From the NCBI GenBank assembly GCA_051648405.1, contig JBOFFC010000178.1, forward strand, positions 1 to 16,172: a stretch of 16,172 bases of DNA, written 5' to 3'. This document shows positions 16,081 through 16,172 of the stretch, piece by piece (position 1 is the stretch's first letter; each line of letters begins with the position of its first letter). The notes under the pieces are model-generated. The model was not told where the DNA came from and did not search any database. It saw nothing but the letters and a program-made list of their open reading frames with translations. The stretch comes from JBOFFC01 sp051648405 (GTDB taxonomy: Bacteria; Planctomycetota; Planctomycetia; Pirellulales; Lacipirellulaceae). Made by a program: the position numbers and the translations under genes.

Positions 16081-16122
16081 GGCTGTCAGCTATCGGCTGT
16101 TGGCGATCGGCTGTCAGCCACC
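16081..16122. repeat. Three tandem 14-bp units
   Basis: Units start at 16081, 16095 and 16109 and read GGCTGTCAGCTATC, GGCTGTTGGCGATC and GGCTGTCAGCCACC. A fourth, degenerate unit (ATATCAGC core) follows at 16123-16136. The array sits in intergenic DNA beside the hairpin at 16062-16080. It resembles short dispersed intergenic repeats, but copies elsewhere in the genome cannot be checked here. The unit count is too low and spacers are absent, so it is not CRISPR. Confidence 0.75.
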
Positions 16123-16172
16123 AGATATCAGCCGCTGCCCACACTGCCCGCTCAAAACGAAAAAGGGCCCCC

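Noticed and set aside
16081..16136. CRISPR array
   Set aside because: Units are only 14 bp, directly adjacent and without spacers, and no cas gene is present.
16150..16172. Terminator of a minus-strand gene beyond the right edge (minus strand reads GGGGGCCCTTTTTCG)
   Set aside because: Only a possible 3' arm and T-run are inside the window; the other arm cannot be seen, so it is not called as a feature.
1..16172. tRNA, rRNA, riboswitch or insertion sequence
   Set aside because: No cloverleaf, conserved rRNA stretch, aptamer core, transposase or terminal inverted repeat was found by eye.

Overview
The window is very GC-rich (about 70% by eye). It encodes several membrane-anchored multihaem c-type cytochromes with long low-complexity linkers, an outer-membrane beta-barrel protein, a GAF-domain protein and many starts without a clear Shine-Dalgarno site. 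Together these suggest a planctomycete (Pirellulales-like) chromosome. That assignment is an inference from gene style; no rRNA or other marker is present.

Layout. The first 74 bases hold the 5' end of a minus-strand gene that looks like a toxin-antitoxin 'addiction module' component. Chorismate synthase (aroC, 276-1415) follows on the plus strand, then a membrane-anchored, Cys-rich periplasmic protein of unknown function (1481-2764). A GC-rich hairpin separates it from a convergent minus-strand GAF-domain protein with a possible degenerate FHA domain (2889-3893). From a shared intergenic region with a good sigma70-like promoter, a five-gene plus-strand operon departs (4007-10941). It encodes a membrane-anchored FAD/[2Fe-2S] NAD(P)H reductase, a tetrahaem c554-like cytochrome, a soluble protein fusing two cyclic-nucleotide-binding domains to a four-cluster ferredoxin module, a five-helix di-haem cytochrome b, and a decahaem cytochrome c with a Cys-rich cytoplasmic head. 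The last three genes are joined by ATGA and GTGA overlaps.

Converging on it from the right is a two-gene minus-strand operon (15924 to 11009): a pentahaem cytochrome carried on a roughly 300-residue Pro/Glu/Thr-rich linker behind a single membrane anchor, and, 2 bp downstream, a secreted beta-barrel protein ending in Phe. A GCAA-loop hairpin lies between the operons. The right end (15925-16172) has no gene; it holds a hairpin and a 14-bp tandem repeat.

How the parts may work together (inference): topology places FAD, the [2Fe-2S] cluster and four [4Fe-4S] clusters on the cytoplasmic side, two haems b across the inner membrane, and 19 haems c in the periplasm, with a barrel in the outer membrane. 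This reads as an NAD(P)H-to-periplasm (possibly to outer membrane) electron conduit, with a cyclic-nucleotide sensor built into the iron-sulphur subunit. No terminal catalytic subunit is recognisable in the window, so the final electron acceptor, or the direction of flow, is unknown.
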